Origin: Opitutaceae bacterium
GTDB lineage: Bacteria; Verrucomicrobiota; Verrucomicrobiia; Opitutales; Opitutaceae
DNA length: 64,000 nucleotides
Direction of reading: 5' to 3'
NCBI GenBank assembly: GCA_019455245.1
Contig: JACFMR010000010.1
Coordinates: 54,578 to 118,577 of the forward strand
This document shows, piece after piece, positions 38,020 through 46,571 of the stretch. The position numbers were made by a program, and so were the translations under genes. Under the pieces are notes generated by a model. It saw nothing but the letters and a program-made list of their open reading frames with translations, was not told where the DNA came from and made no database searches. Numbering within the stretch: the stretch's first letter is position 1; each line of letters starts with the position of its first letter.

Positions 38020-38871
38020 TCACACCCGGACCAAAAACAGGTCCGGGTGCATTTTGCCCTCGGCCACCTTGTGCACGGTGCCGGTCATCATGATATCGTA
38101 GCCGGGCGAAATTTCGATGAGCAGCGTGCCGCCCGGCATGTGCACGGTGACACGGTCGTCCACCAACCCGAGACGATGGGCCACCGCGGCGGCGGCGCTG
38201 GAGCTGCTGCCGGAGGCAAGGGTGTAACCGGCACCGCGCTCCCAAATCTCGATGGCGATGTTTTGGCGATCGCGGACGGCCAGAAACTGGACATTGGTGC
38301 GATGGGGAAACAGGGGATGGTTTTCCAGGAGCGGCCCGTATCGTTTGGCCATATTTGCGTCCATCTCAGCCAGCGGCACCACGCAGTGGGGGTTGCCGAT
38401 GGTGGCCGCACAAAAGACGAATTCGCGGTCACCGGCCCGGATGTGCTCGTTGATGACGTCGCGCGGTGCGCCGGCGACCGGGATTTTGGTGCTGTCGAAA
38501 CTGACCCGTCCCATGGCCACGGTGATGAGCCGGGCATTGTCCTGCAACCGTGATTCGACGCGGCCGCCGGGGGTTTCGATGCTGAAAGCGGATTTGTCCA
38601 CCAGCCGGCGATCCCACAGGTAACGCGAAAATATCCGGAGGCCGTTGCCGGATTTCTCCGCCTCGGAACCGTCGGGGTTGAAAATGCGCAGGGCAAAATC
38701 GCCCACGTCGGACGGCAGGGGACCCCACAGAATGCCGTCGGAACCGATGCCGAAATTGCGGTGACAGATGACGCGAATCTGTTCCGGCGACGGGACTGTC
38801 CAGTCGGGAAAATCCGTCGGATCCAGCACGATGTAGTCGTTGCCGAGGGCGTGATATTTCGTGAAGTTCAT
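38020..38871 (-). CDS. DapF-family protein with both catalytic cysteines replaced by serine
   Basis: The 283-residue protein aligns along its whole length with diaminopimelate epimerase ('KYHALGNDYIVLD', 'NPDGSEAEKSGNGLRIFSRY', 'ERGAGYTLASGSSSSAAAAV'). DapF uses two cysteines, in CGNGxRC and in xACGxGACA, as acid and base. Here both are Ser (Ser74 and Ser220), each encoded by TCC. The enzyme could be inactive as an epimerase or do a related reaction on another substrate. It is coupled by a 4-nt overlap to the 494-residue protein upstream. If DAP-type peptidoglycan is made, another DapF or a DapL/Ddh route should exist elsewhere. Confidence 0.85.
   Translation of the reverse strand: MNFTKYHALGNDYIVLDPTDFPDWTVPSPEQIRVICHRNFGIGSDGILWGPLPSDVGDFALRIFNPDGSEAEKSGNGLRIFSRYLWDRRLVDKSAFSIETPGGRVESRLQDNARLITVAMGRVSFDSTKIPVAGAPRDVINEHIRAGDREFVFCAATIGNPHCVVPLAEMDANMAKRYGPLLENHPLFPHRTNVQFLAVRDRQNIAIEIWERGAGYTLASGSSSSAAAAVAHRLGLVDDRVTVHMPGGTLLIEISPGYDIMMTGTVHKVAEGKMHPDLFLVRV
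38023..38055 (+). terminator. Candidate terminator for the redoxin gene, inside the dapF-like 3' end
   Basis: CACCCGGACC (38023-38032) pairs perfectly with GGTCCGGGTG (38040-38049) around loop AAAAACA, followed by CATTTT. It lies 29 bp after the redoxin stop on the plus strand. The same bases encode the last residues of the DapF-like protein on the minus strand. The T run is short, so strength is uncertain. Confidence 0.5.
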
Positions 38872-40352
38872 GTGGATGATTGTTTGTCGTCGGCATTGCC
38901 GGCCGGTTGCCAGCCGAACAGTTTGCGTTCGCGGATGCGGCGGGCCACGGCCGGCGGTACCATGGTTGCCCAACTTTCATCGCCGGCCCTGATGCGGGCG
39001 AGGACATCTCCGGCGAGGATGGCCAGCACCTCCGGCTTATGCGCCTCCAAGGGCACCACATAACGGTTGTCCCTCAGGTGGGCGTAGAGATGGCGCAGGG
39101 CCGGTGCGATGGGGACATCATCCGCCGTGCAAAGCGCAGCACCGGCGGGACCGGCGGCAGCCGGAGCGGGCTGCAACCGGCGGACAAGGTGATCGCGCAG
39201 CATGGGATAAACATAGAGCCTGACCGCGTGCCGGAAGAGCCGGCCGAAGGATTCGAGGATGCCGCCCTCAAGATCCACGTAATGCCGCTCGTTGAAGATT
39301 TCGACGAGGTTGTTGATGCCGAGCACCACGCCGATCATTTCCTTGGTGTAACGGCGGAAGTAGGAGGTAAGGCGGTAGAATTCCGCGTAATTGGAAATCA
39401 CCACGGTGTAACCGATTTCACCCAGCAGATCGACCCGGGCCAGAAAGTCCTCGGGGGCGAGTTCGCCGTCGCGCAGCAGGTTGTGCATGGTGAGCTCGAC
39501 CAGGACCACGACCTCGCGGCCCTGCACGGCGGGTTCGGCCATGAACTGCCGGGTGGCGCATTCGAGCATGTCCACGTTGACCAGCGTGACCGGCCGAAAG
39601 CTGCCGCGCTCAACGAGGATGGGCTTTTTGTGCAGAACCTCGGAGGGGTGCAGCACACTGCCGCGCGGGCCGAACATGACGGCATTGGTCAGCCCGGTCC
39701 GGACGAGGTGGAGGGAGGTCAGCCGGTTGTCGACCCCGGCGAAATCCGGTCCGCGGAATTCCAGCATGTCGATTTCGAGGCGTTCCGTGCCGAGGTTGTC
39801 GACCAGGGAGCCAATGAGGCGTTGCGGATCGGCGTGATAATAGCAGGCGCCGTAAATGAGATTGGTGCCGGCAATGCCCAGGGCCTGCTGTTGCAGGACG
39901 TTCTCCTTGTCCCACATCCGCACATGCATGATGATTTCGCTGGGGGCGGCGTGCGGGCGCGTTTGGAAACGAATGCCGACCCAACCGTGCGATTCATTGG
40001 TGCCCGAGAAGTTGCGGGCGGAAACGGTGTCGGCAAACACGAAGAAGGTGCTGCGGTCGCCGCGCTGCGCGGCCAGCCGTTCCAACAGCAGGTCATATTC
40101 GTAACGGAGCATGAGCCCGAGGCGTTCACGCGAGACGTAACGGGGTGCCTTGCCGTAGATGGCGTCACTGAAGGTCATGTCGTAGGCGGAGATGGTCTTG
40201 GCGATCGTCCCGGACGCGCCGCCGGCCTGGAAGAAGACGCGCGCCACCTCCTGCCCGGCGCCGATTTCCGCGAAGGTGCCGTAGCGCGGCTCATCGAGGT
40301 TGATGGTAAGCGCCTTGCGGTTGGTCGTCAGCAGGTCCTTCTGTTCGCCCAT
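38868..40352 (-). CDS. Large conserved cytosolic protein, function not established
   Basis: The 494-residue protein begins 'TTNRKALTINLDEPRYGTFA' and continues 'EIGAGQEVARVFFQAGGASG'. It has no signal peptide or membrane segment. I recall near relatives in planctomycetes, cyanobacteria and verrucomicrobia that carry mutually inconsistent labels (such as nicotinate-nucleotide adenylyltransferase or TonB-dependent receptor); I see no support for either in the sequence. Recognisable blocks include 'GPDFAGVDNRLTSLHLVRTG' and 'KPILVERGSFRPVTLVNVDM'. Its stop overlaps the start of the DapF-like gene (ATGA), the one clue to its job. Confidence 0.7.
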   Translation of the reverse strand: MGEQKDLLTTNRKALTINLDEPRYGTFAEIGAGQEVARVFFQAGGASGTIAKTISAYDMTFSDAIYGKAPRYVSRERLGLMLRYEYDLLLERLAAQRGDRSTFFVFADTVSARNFSGTNESHGWVGIRFQTRPHAAPSEIIMHVRMWDKENVLQQQALGIAGTNLIYGACYYHADPQRLIGSLVDNLGTERLEIDMLEFRGPDFAGVDNRLTSLHLVRTGLTNAVMFGPRGSVLHPSEVLHKKPILVERGSFRPVTLVNVDMLECATRQFMAEPAVQGREVVVLVELTMHNLLRDGELAPEDFLARVDLLGEIGYTVVISNYAEFYRLTSYFRRYTKEMIGVVLGINNLVEIFNERHYVDLEGGILESFGRLFRHAVRLYVYPMLRDHLVRRLQPAPAAAGPAGAALCTADDVPIAPALRHLYAHLRDNRYVVPLEAHKPEVLAILAGDVLARIRAGDESWATMVPPAVARRIRERKLFGWQPAGNADDKQSST

Positions 40353-40468
40353 GCGGCAACCTTAGTGGCATGACCGGGCAGGGCAATCCGTTCATGCGGG
40401 ATTCGGCCGCGCACTTGCCACCGGAGGTTTTGCTGGCGGGTGCTCCCGGCCTGCGTATCCTGAACCCC

Positions 40469-42262
40469 ATGCGCAATTTCATCTCCTCTCTGCTGGGTTC
40501 CTTGGCGGCGCTGGTGCTGTTTTTCGGAGCCGGTGTTGTGGGCTGCATCGTCCTGCTGGTGATCATCAGTTCGGCCGGCGAGAAAAAGGTCGTGTTGGAG
40601 GAAGGTTCCTACCTGGTGCTCGATCTTTCGACCAACATCACGGATGCCCCGCCGTTGATCGACCTCAGTGCCCTCACGGGCAATCATCGTGAGGTCACAC
40701 AACTGCGCACCCTGACCAAGGCCCTGCGGGCCGCGGCGCGCGATGACCGCATCGCGGGCGTGGTGATGGTGGGATCGCTCCAGCCCGCCGGATTGGGCTC
40801 AGGTCCGGCGGCGTTGCGGGAAATCCGGCAGGCGCTGCTCGATTTCAAATCCACGGGCAAGCCGGTAAAGGCCTACCTGACGCAGGCCTCGACCAGCGAC
40901 TATTATGTGGCATCGGTCGCGGACGAACTGTCGATCGATCCCTTTGGCGCGATCCTCATGCCCGGTTTGGTGAGCGAGCCGCTCTTCATTGCCGGGGCCC
41001 TGAAAAAATACGGGATCGGCGTGCAGGTGGCCCGGGCTGGAAATTACAAGGCCGCGGTTGAACCGTTCGTGCGCGAGGATCTGAGCCCGGAAAATCGCGA
41101 ACAGTTGCAGGCCCTGCTGGACGACATCTGGGCCGGTTTGCTGACCGACATCGGGGCGGCGCGCGGCCTCGGTGTGGAGCAAATCCAGGCGGTGGTGGAC
41201 AGCGAAGGCATGATCAAACCCACGGTCGCGGCACAGGCGCGATTGGTGGACCGGGTGATCTACCGGGATGTGTTTCTCGACGAACTCAAGGAGCTGACCG
41301 GACGCAAGGGCGGTAGCGAACCGTTCAAGCAGGTCGCGCTGGCATCCTATGCCAACTTGGTGCCGATGAACCGCGAGGGCGGCCGGCCGGAAAAGCCGGG
41401 TCGCGTGGCGGTGGTGTATGCGGAAGGCGACATCGTGGACGGGGAGGGCGAAACCGGCCAGGTTGGGGGCAGCCGGTTTGCACGGGAACTCCGGCAACTG
41501 CGGCAGGACGACGCGGTGAAGGCCGTGGTGCTGCGGGTGAACAGTCCCGGCGGCAGCGCGACGGCGTCGGAGGAAATCCAACGGGAGATGCGCTTGCTGC
41601 AGGCGGTGAAACCGGTGGTGGTCTCGATGGGCAGCTATGCGGCCTCGGGCGGCTATTGGATTTCGACCTACAGCGACCGCATTTTTGCCGAGCCCACCAC
41701 GATCACCGGCTCGATCGGGGTTTTCGGACTGCTCTTCGATGTGAAGACGCTGGCCAACGAACACGGCGTGACCTTCGACAGTGTGAAGACCGGCCGCTTT
41801 GCCGACGCCCTGTCGATCAGCCGGCCCAAAACGGAACCGGAGCTGGCCGTGATTCAGGGCGTGGTGGATTGGATCTACGATGAGTTTCTCGGCAAGGTGG
41901 CGGAATCGCGAAAACTGGAACGCAGTTTCGTCGAGGAAATTGCCCGGGGCCGGGTGTGGTCCGGCCAGGCGGCGAAGGAGCTTGGTTTGGTGGACGAGAT
42001 GGGCTCCCTGACCGACGCGCTGCGACATGCGGCCGAGCTGGCGGAATTGGGTTCGAATTTCCGGGTGTCCGAATTCCCCCGCAAAAAGGAACTGGCCGAG
42101 GCGATTGTCGAAATGGTGGAACGGGTCAAACCCGCCGGAGCCGGTGTCGGTCTCTTCGCCAAGACCGTGCGGCGCTGGGAGCATGAGGCCGGCGTGTTGC
42201 GGTCACTGAATGATCCGCGCGGGCTTTACGCCCGGCTGCCGCTGGGTTTTGATCTGAACTGA
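40469..42262 (+). CDS. sppA: Signal peptide peptidase SppA (67-kDa type)
   Basis: The start at 'MRNFISSLLGSLAALVLFFG' gives 597 residues with one N-terminal membrane helix. Two tandem SppA repeats follow. The catalytic lysine is Lys194 in the first repeat ('VARAGNYKAAVEPF') and the serine is Ser393 in the second ('MGSYAASGGYWIST'), the normal split arrangement of the long form. SppA degrades cleaved signal peptides in the inner membrane. It is followed by sufT with a 1-bp gap. Confidence 0.95.
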   Translation: MRNFISSLLGSLAALVLFFGAGVVGCIVLLVIISSAGEKKVVLEEGSYLVLDLSTNITDAPPLIDLSALTGNHREVTQLRTLTKALRAAARDDRIAGVVMVGSLQPAGLGSGPAALREIRQALLDFKSTGKPVKAYLTQASTSDYYVASVADELSIDPFGAILMPGLVSEPLFIAGALKKYGIGVQVARAGNYKAAVEPFVREDLSPENREQLQALLDDIWAGLLTDIGAARGLGVEQIQAVVDSEGMIKPTVAAQARLVDRVIYRDVFLDELKELTGRKGGSEPFKQVALASYANLVPMNREGGRPEKPGRVAVVYAEGDIVDGEGETGQVGGSRFARELRQLRQDDAVKAVVLRVNSPGGSATASEEIQREMRLLQAVKPVVVSMGSYAASGGYWISTYSDRIFAEPTTITGSIGVFGLLFDVKTLANEHGVTFDSVKTGRFADALSISRPKTEPELAVIQGVVDWIYDEFLGKVAESRKLERSFVEEIARGRVWSGQAAKELGLVDEMGSLTDALRHAAELAELGSNFRVSEFPRKKELAEAIVEMVERVKPAGAGVGLFAKTVRRWEHEAGVLRSLNDPRGLYARLPLGFDLN

Positions 42263-42263
42263 C

Positions 42264-42794
42264 ATGAACCACCAACTGAACCGCAACTGCCGCGCCACGG
42301 CCATTCCGGCCGGCGAAATCGTGGAACTGCCCGCCGGCAGCGATGTTTTTATCACCCAGACGTTGGGCGGAAATATCACGGTGCGCACCGACCGGGGACT
42401 GTTCCAGATCGCCCGGGAGGACGCCGATGCCATTTCCGGCTATGTGCCCGGGGAGACGAGCGCGGGCGGTGCGCCGTCGGAATTCAGCGAGCAGGCGGTC
42501 TGGGATGCACTCAAGACCTGCTTCGATCCGGAAATTCCCGTCAACATCGTGGACCTTGGCCTGATCTACGACCTCGCCATCGAAAAAACCGGGCCTGACC
42601 TGCATCGGGTGGAGGTCAAGATGACGCTGACCGCGCAAGGCTGCGGCATGGGGCCGGTAATCGCGGAGGATGCCCGGCAGAAAATCGCGGCCTTGCCTTC
42701 GGTCGAGGAGTGCAAGGTGCACATCGTCTGGGATCCGATCTGGACCCCGCAGATGATTTCCGAGGCCGGCCGCAAACAGCTCGGCCTGACCTGA
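42264..42794 (+). CDS. sufT: SufT-type Fe-S cluster assembly protein (MIP18/DUF59 domain)
   Basis: The 176-residue protein has an N-terminal extension of about 70 residues ('ELPAGSDVFITQTLGGNITV') and a MIP18-type domain with 'CFDPEIPVNIVDLGLIYDLA' and 'LTAQGCGMGPVIAEDARQKI'. This layout is that of SufT, which helps mature Fe-S proteins. It is normally found with suf genes, but here it follows sppA by 1 bp. The Cys in GCGMGP is the conserved one. Confidence 0.88.
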   Translation: MNHQLNRNCRATAIPAGEIVELPAGSDVFITQTLGGNITVRTDRGLFQIAREDADAISGYVPGETSAGGAPSEFSEQAVWDALKTCFDPEIPVNIVDLGLIYDLAIEKTGPDLHRVEVKMTLTAQGCGMGPVIAEDARQKIAALPSVEECKVHIVWDPIWTPQMISEAGRKQLGLT

Positions 42795-42799
42795 CGAAA

Positions 42800-44062
42800 T
42801 CAGGCCAGATACGGGATTGTCAGCGGACCTTCCGGCAGCACCGCGACCGGTGCGTCGCGGCCCACGCGCGCCAGTTCCGTCTCCAATGCGACGCGCAGGT
42901 CCGGCACCGGATCGAGATGCGCGCGCCGGAGGTCCTCCGGCGGCATTTCACAATGCACACCGATGCGCGCCTTGAGCTGGACCATCGCCAGCAACTGCAC
43001 CTGCCATTGGTCAAAGGTCGAAAAGCCCGGGCTCATGATGCGGTCGAGCAGTTCCCGGGGGGATTTCGATTCGAACAGCAGGCTGCGGAAGTTGCCGTGT
43101 GCCGGGAAGCCGTCGTTGCAGCGCGCCGCGATCAGGATCAGGCCGCCGGGACGCACGATGCGGGCGGCGGCACACATGCCTTTGACCGATTGATACAGGT
43201 TCTGGTCCAGCGGATAGCCGCTGTTCGTGGTGACGACGACCGGAAAATCATGCGGACAGGCGACCATGGCGGTGGCCTTGGAGAACTCACACCCGGAGCG
43301 ATGCGCCGCCATGGTTTCGCCGCAAAAGCAGCGCGTGATCTCGCGGCGGGTGTTGAGCGTGACATTGATGCAGAAATCAATCGGCAGCAGGGAGCCGCCC
43401 GCGCGCACGTGGCGCTGCGTGGGGTTGTCCTCCAACTCGCCCCAGGTGCTGCGCGGATCGCCGATGACGGCGGCCCCGTGGTATTGCATGATGGCATCGA
43501 TGCCGGCCAGTCCCGGCATCACCGCCTTGTAGCCGTCGGAAAAACCGGCCATGAAATGCGGCTCGATGAAACCCAAAATGATGCGCCGGTCGGCCTCGAC
43601 ATAATCCCGGGCAAAATGAATCGGGTAGCCCATCGGCGATTGGCCGGCGAGGGCCAGCGTGGCGGGGTCATGGGCGTCATGGTTGACGATGCGGTATTCC
43701 CGCACGATGCGCTCGCCCAGCATGGCGACGAGTTCCTGGTGCGTATTGGCCCGGTGTGAGCCGGTGCCGACCAGAATGGTGAAATTGCGCGCGGGCACAT
43801 GCGCGAGTTCGGCGAACAGCCACGGCAGCAGGCGGTCACTGGGCAGCGGGCGCGTGCCGTCGGGAATGACGACCGCAACTTTTTCGTCCGCACGAATCAG
43901 TTCGCGCAACGGACGCGTCCCGATGGGCTGGCGCACGGCCGCGAGAAATGCGGCGGATTCATCCCCGAGGCCCGGCAAATATTTGGGCTGCAGCACCGTG
44001 GCGTTGATGCCGGTGAGATCCAGTTCGAGTCCGGTACGGCCGTATTGGAGGTGTGTCTTCAT
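42800..44062 (-). CDS. larA: LarA-like nickel-dependent racemase domain protein
   Basis: The start at 'MKTHLQYGRTGLELDLTGIN' gives 420 residues. It matches lactate racemase LarA: 'ILVGTGSHRANTHQELVAML' (His103) and 'GFIEPHFMAGFSDGYKAVMP', where His169 and Lys179 correspond to the residues that hold the nickel-pincer cofactor. LarB, LarC and LarE, which make that cofactor, are not in the window. Many LarA homologues act on hydroxy acids other than lactate. It starts inside the dus stop (ATGA overlap), an unusual partner. Confidence 0.85.
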   Translation of the reverse strand: MKTHLQYGRTGLELDLTGINATVLQPKYLPGLGDESAAFLAAVRQPIGTRPLRELIRADEKVAVVIPDGTRPLPSDRLLPWLFAELAHVPARNFTILVGTGSHRANTHQELVAMLGERIVREYRIVNHDAHDPATLALAGQSPMGYPIHFARDYVEADRRIILGFIEPHFMAGFSDGYKAVMPGLAGIDAIMQYHGAAVIGDPRSTWGELEDNPTQRHVRAGGSLLPIDFCINVTLNTRREITRCFCGETMAAHRSGCEFSKATAMVACPHDFPVVVTTNSGYPLDQNLYQSVKGMCAAARIVRPGGLILIAARCNDGFPAHGNFRSLLFESKSPRELLDRIMSPGFSTFDQWQVQLLAMVQLKARIGVHCEMPPEDLRRAHLDPVPDLRVALETELARVGRDAPVAVLPEGPLTIPYLA

Positions 44063-45147
44063 GCGGAAATGGTGGCGAGCGAGCAACCGTCGACGGCATC
44101 GGGCGTTTCGCAGTTGGGCCGCGCAATCACACCGGGATAAGGCTCGGGGGAGAATTCGCGCTCCGGCTCACGCAGGAGATGCCGGTCGCAAACGCTGAAC
44201 AGCTCGTGCTCGCTGCTGCAGCGGCGCATGTCGTGAAGGAACGCCCCGTCGGCATCCACACTTTGGCCGACAAAGTTGAGGTATTTCTTCATCTTGTTGA
44301 CGTGCGCGGTTTCCGGGAAGTCGTCGCTGCGCGTCTCCTGATAGAGCCGGGCGATGTATTCGCGCACCTGGGCAAGGGTCACCCGGGATGCGGTGCCGTC
44401 GCGATGCCGTTCCCGGATTTGTCGGAAAATCCAGGGATTGCGGATGGCGTGACGGCCGATCATGACGCCGGCGGCCCGGGTCAGCTCCAGCACCTCCGCG
44501 GCGCGCCCGGCGGAGGTGACATTGCCGTTGGCCAGAACCGGGCAGTCGACGAGCTTCACGGTCCGGGCGATGTAGTCGTAGTGGACCTCGCTGCGATACA
44601 TCTCCCTGACGGTGCGGCCATGCAAACTCAGCAGGTCGACCCGGTGCCGGTTGATGCTGGCGAGGACGGTTTCGAAGGCCCGCGTATCCTCAAAACCGAT
44701 GCGCATCTTGACCGTGAAGAGACCGGGCACGGCGGCCCGCAGGGCCGCCAGAATTTCATCAATGCGCGCCGGATCGCGCAGCAGGCCGCCGCCGACATTC
44801 TTTTTGTAAACCTTGGGGGCGGGGCAACCGAGGTTGAGGTCGATGCCGGCCACCGGGTGGCGCAGGAGCTCGCGAATGGTGCGCTCCATGTGCGCAATGT
44901 CCTCGCCGATGAGTTGCGCAAAGACCGGCCGGCCGGTGGTGTTCTCGTCAATCGAACGCAGGATGTGCTTCTCGGGCCGGGACTGGGCGTGCACGCGGAA
45001 GAATTCCGTGAAGAAGAAATCCGGCGCGCCGTAATGGGCGATGACCCGCATGAAGGCGAGGTCGGTCACATCCTGCATCGGCGCGAGGGCGGTCAGGGGC
45101 TGTCCCGGCTCGATGGGCGGGGGCAATGCGGCGGCATCCGGCCTCAT
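44059..45147 (-). CDS. dus: tRNA-dihydrouridine synthase
   Basis: Dus enzymes reduce uridines in the tRNA D-loop with FMN and NADPH. The 362-residue barrel has 'LAPMQDVTDLAFMRVIAHYG' at the start, the active cysteine Cys108 in 'DLNLGCPAPKVYKKNVGGGL', and 'LLSLHGRTVREMYRSEVHYD' and 'LANGNVTSAGRAAEVLE' for the FMN phosphate. The stop overlaps the LarA-like start, and the upstream nuclease gene is 2 bp away. Which subtype (A, B or C) is not clear. Confidence 0.93.
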   Translation of the reverse strand: MRPDAAALPPPIEPGQPLTALAPMQDVTDLAFMRVIAHYGAPDFFFTEFFRVHAQSRPEKHILRSIDENTTGRPVFAQLIGEDIAHMERTIRELLRHPVAGIDLNLGCPAPKVYKKNVGGGLLRDPARIDEILAALRAAVPGLFTVKMRIGFEDTRAFETVLASINRHRVDLLSLHGRTVREMYRSEVHYDYIARTVKLVDCPVLANGNVTSAGRAAEVLELTRAAGVMIGRHAIRNPWIFRQIRERHRDGTASRVTLAQVREYIARLYQETRSDDFPETAHVNKMKKYLNFVGQSVDADGAFLHDMRRCSSEHELFSVCDRHLLREPEREFSPEPYPGVIARPNCETPDAVDGCSLATISA

Positions 45148-45149
45148 CG

Positions 45150-45623
45150 TCAGGTGGATTCCTCTTCCTCGCCGGATTCCTCGGCCTGTTGCCGCAGCAC
45201 ACGCTCGAGCACGTCGGTGCGGTCCTCCATCTCGTCGAAAACGGCACGGGACACGTAAATGTCCCGCTTGTGCTGCAGGGCGAGCACGATGGAGTCGCTC
45301 GGGCGCGCGTCGAGTTCCACGATCTTGCGCCCCAGTTCGTTCTCCATTTGCAGGATGATCCGGGCGAAAAAGGTGCCGTTGTTGGCGTCGTTGATGACGA
45401 TGTGGTCCAGCCGTGCGCCCAGACCGAGGAGGATGCTGCCGATCAGATCGTGGGTGAGCGGGCGTTCCTTTTTGATGCCGGCGAGGGTCATCTGGATCGC
45501 GTTGCCCACGAAATGGTCGACGTAAATGATGAAGGTTTTCTCCTCATTGCCCAAAAACACGGCGCAGCCGTTGGTGGTCGGCATGACCCCCTTGAGGACG
45601 ATGGGCACGGTATCCTTGGGCAT
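45150..45623 (-). CDS. Bifunctional nuclease family protein (DUF151)
   Basis: The start at 'MPKDTVPIVLKGVMPTTNGC' gives 157 residues; an ATG six codons upstream is possible. The sequence 'VFLGNEEKTFIIYVDHFVGN' with 'ELDARPSDSIVLALQHKRDI' is typical of the BFN/DUF151 domain, for which RNase/DNase activity has been shown in plants. The C-terminus is very acidic (ESGEEEEST). It is cytosolic and lies 2 bp upstream of dus. Its bacterial role is poorly known. Confidence 0.88.
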   Translation of the reverse strand: MPKDTVPIVLKGVMPTTNGCAVFLGNEEKTFIIYVDHFVGNAIQMTLAGIKKERPLTHDLIGSILLGLGARLDHIVINDANNGTFFARIILQMENELGRKIVELDARPSDSIVLALQHKRDIYVSRAVFDEMEDRTDVLERVLRQQAEESGEEEEST

Positions 45624-45662
45624 GGGACGATTCTGCGGCAAACCCGGCTGAGTGCAAGCGTC

Positions 45663-46511
45663 TCAGACGAAGCCGAGCAGGTGGATGCCGTGGCGGCGGG
45701 CTTGGGCGATCACGGCCGGACGGTCCAGCATGATGACCCGGTCGGCCTCCAACGCAGCGGCGCCGATGCCCGCTTCGTGCATCACCTCCAGTGTCCGCAG
45801 GCCGAAGCACGGCACGTCGAAACGGTAGTCCTGTTTCGGTTTGACGGTTTTGACGAACAGCGCGCCATTGGTCCTGAACTCGCCGGCGCGCCTGAGCATG
45901 GCATCCGTGCCTTCGTAAGCCTCCACGGCGAGCACCGTGCCCTCGCGCACGACACAACCCTGGCCGATGTCCAGCCGGGCGCATTCACGGGCGATGTGCA
46001 TGCCGTGCACGATGTAATCGTCATCCATGGGAAACCGCTCCCCGGTCATGCAGCCGGTCTGGGCCATGTGGTCATCCATGAAGGCACGGGCGTCGAGGAG
46101 CGTGATCCCGAGGGCTTCAATTTCGCCGGCGATGGCGCCGAAGATGGTCTCGGCGTTGCGGCGCTTCAGGCCGAGCAAAATCCGGGCCGCCTTCAGGTCG
46201 GGGTGCAGGCCGCGGAAAAGACGGCGCGGAGCGATTTGCCCGGCCATCAGGGCGGTGCGGGCGTCGAATGTTTGCAACGCCTGCAGCATTTTGCCGAGCT
46301 GGCCGACCTTCAGGATGCGCCGCTCGCGCTCCGGAAACAGGGCGATGAGTTCGGGGGCCGTTTCCTCTTCAAAACCGATCAGCCGCACGGGTACGCCGGC
46401 GGCGCGGGCGGCATGGGCCACCAGCCGGGGGTAGATGCCTTGGCCGGCGATCAGGCCGAGCGGACGGTCGGCGGGAAAATCCGCGGGCAGGAATCGGGAG
46501 AGCGAGCTCAC
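45663..46511 (-). CDS. lpxI: UDP-2,3-diacylglucosamine pyrophosphatase LpxI
   Basis: LpxI makes lipid X in the Raetz pathway of lipid A, replacing LpxH. The 282-residue protein has 'LGLIAGQGIYPRLVAHAARA' at the N-terminus and the conserved C-terminal 'IGAAALEADRVIMLDRPAVI'. Presence of LpxI confirms that this organism makes lipid A. It is cytosolic and peripheral to the inner membrane. It lies 60 bp downstream of the Wzc-type gene; co-transcription with the exopolysaccharide operon is possible. Confidence 0.93.
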   Translation of the reverse strand: MSSLSRFLPADFPADRPLGLIAGQGIYPRLVAHAARAAGVPVRLIGFEEETAPELIALFPERERRILKVGQLGKMLQALQTFDARTALMAGQIAPRRLFRGLHPDLKAARILLGLKRRNAETIFGAIAGEIEALGITLLDARAFMDDHMAQTGCMTGERFPMDDDYIVHGMHIARECARLDIGQGCVVREGTVLAVEAYEGTDAMLRRAGEFRTNGALFVKTVKPKQDYRFDVPCFGLRTLEVMHEAGIGAAALEADRVIMLDRPAVIAQARRHGIHLLGFV

Positions 46512-46571
46512 GACCGGAGCTTGGCGGCGGAAACGCCTGAGATGAAGCCGAAATCCCGAAAGCCCCGCGAA

